This document shows positions 5,649-5,686 of a stretch of DNA of 5,686 nucleotides, piece after piece. This DNA comes from Treponema sp. UBA4232 (lineage in GTDB: Bacteria > Spirochaetota > Spirochaetia > Treponematales > Treponemataceae). The notes beneath the pieces were generated by a model. That model was given only the letters and a program-made list of their open reading frames with translations. It was not told where the DNA came from and did no database searches. The stretch covers positions 1 to 5,686 of the forward strand of contig DGXM01000077.1 in assembly GCA_002396325.1 (NCBI GenBank), in the 5' to 3' direction. Positions within the stretch are counted from its first letter, which is position 1, and every line of letters starts with the position of its first letter. The translations under genes and the position numbers were made by a program.

Positions 5649-5686
5649 ATGAAGCAATGTTCTCAGCCTGCAGATGAAGAAATCAA
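5649..5686 (+). CDS. possible first codons of the next gene, perhaps the ABC exporter ATPase
   Basis: A reading frame beginning ATG 5649 (MKQCSQPADEEI) stays open to the edge, 20 bases after the permease stop. Another ATG at 5634 is in the same frame and would add five residues. Neither has a convincing Shine-Dalgarno. Exporter permeases of this family are usually followed by a Wzt/TagH ATPase, and an acidic stretch ahead of its first beta strand would be ordinary, but only about 12 residues are visible and none is diagnostic. The identity is inferred from context alone. Confidence 0.3.
   Translation, partial: MKQCSQPADEEI

Overview
This window looks like part of a surface-polysaccharide locus from a spirochaete, most likely a Treponema species. 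That guess rests on general protein character, mid-range base composition, frequent TTG starts and a NusG paralog of a type known from Spirochaetes. No rRNA or species marker is present, so the taxonomic call is tentative.

Left part, minus strand (1-1682): a promoter at 1654-1682 drives rfbD (dTDP-4-dehydrorhamnose reductase), followed after a 28-base gap by rfbB (dTDP-glucose 4,6-dehydratase), which runs off the left edge. Both belong to dTDP-L-rhamnose synthesis; the partner genes (rfbA, rfbC) are not visible and may lie further left. Both enzymes carry an extra surface-loop insert with short sequence similarity to each other.

Middle, plus strand (1738-2545): a divergent promoter with an almost absent leader drives a 171-residue NusG paralog with NGN and KOW domains, best matched to the LoaP group of processive antiterminators. 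Just after it, a second strong promoter (2318-2346) begins a transcript with a leader of about 190 bases. The leader contains a GC-rich foldable element (2390-2503). A LoaP-type regulator followed at once by a structured leader and sugar genes suggests a self-contained antitermination module, though the fold could instead be a dispersed palindromic repeat.

Right part, plus strand (2546-5686): gmd (GDP-mannose 4,6-dehydratase), fcl (GDP-L-fucose synthase, TTG start) and an ABC-2 polysaccharide-export permease (Wzm/TagG type, TTG start), then the probable first codons of another gene, plausibly the partner ATPase. Together the window would supply dTDP-L-rhamnose and GDP-L-fucose and export a glycan containing such sugars. 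There is no gene-free stretch longer than 300 bases; the longest is the 246-base loaP-gmd interval.
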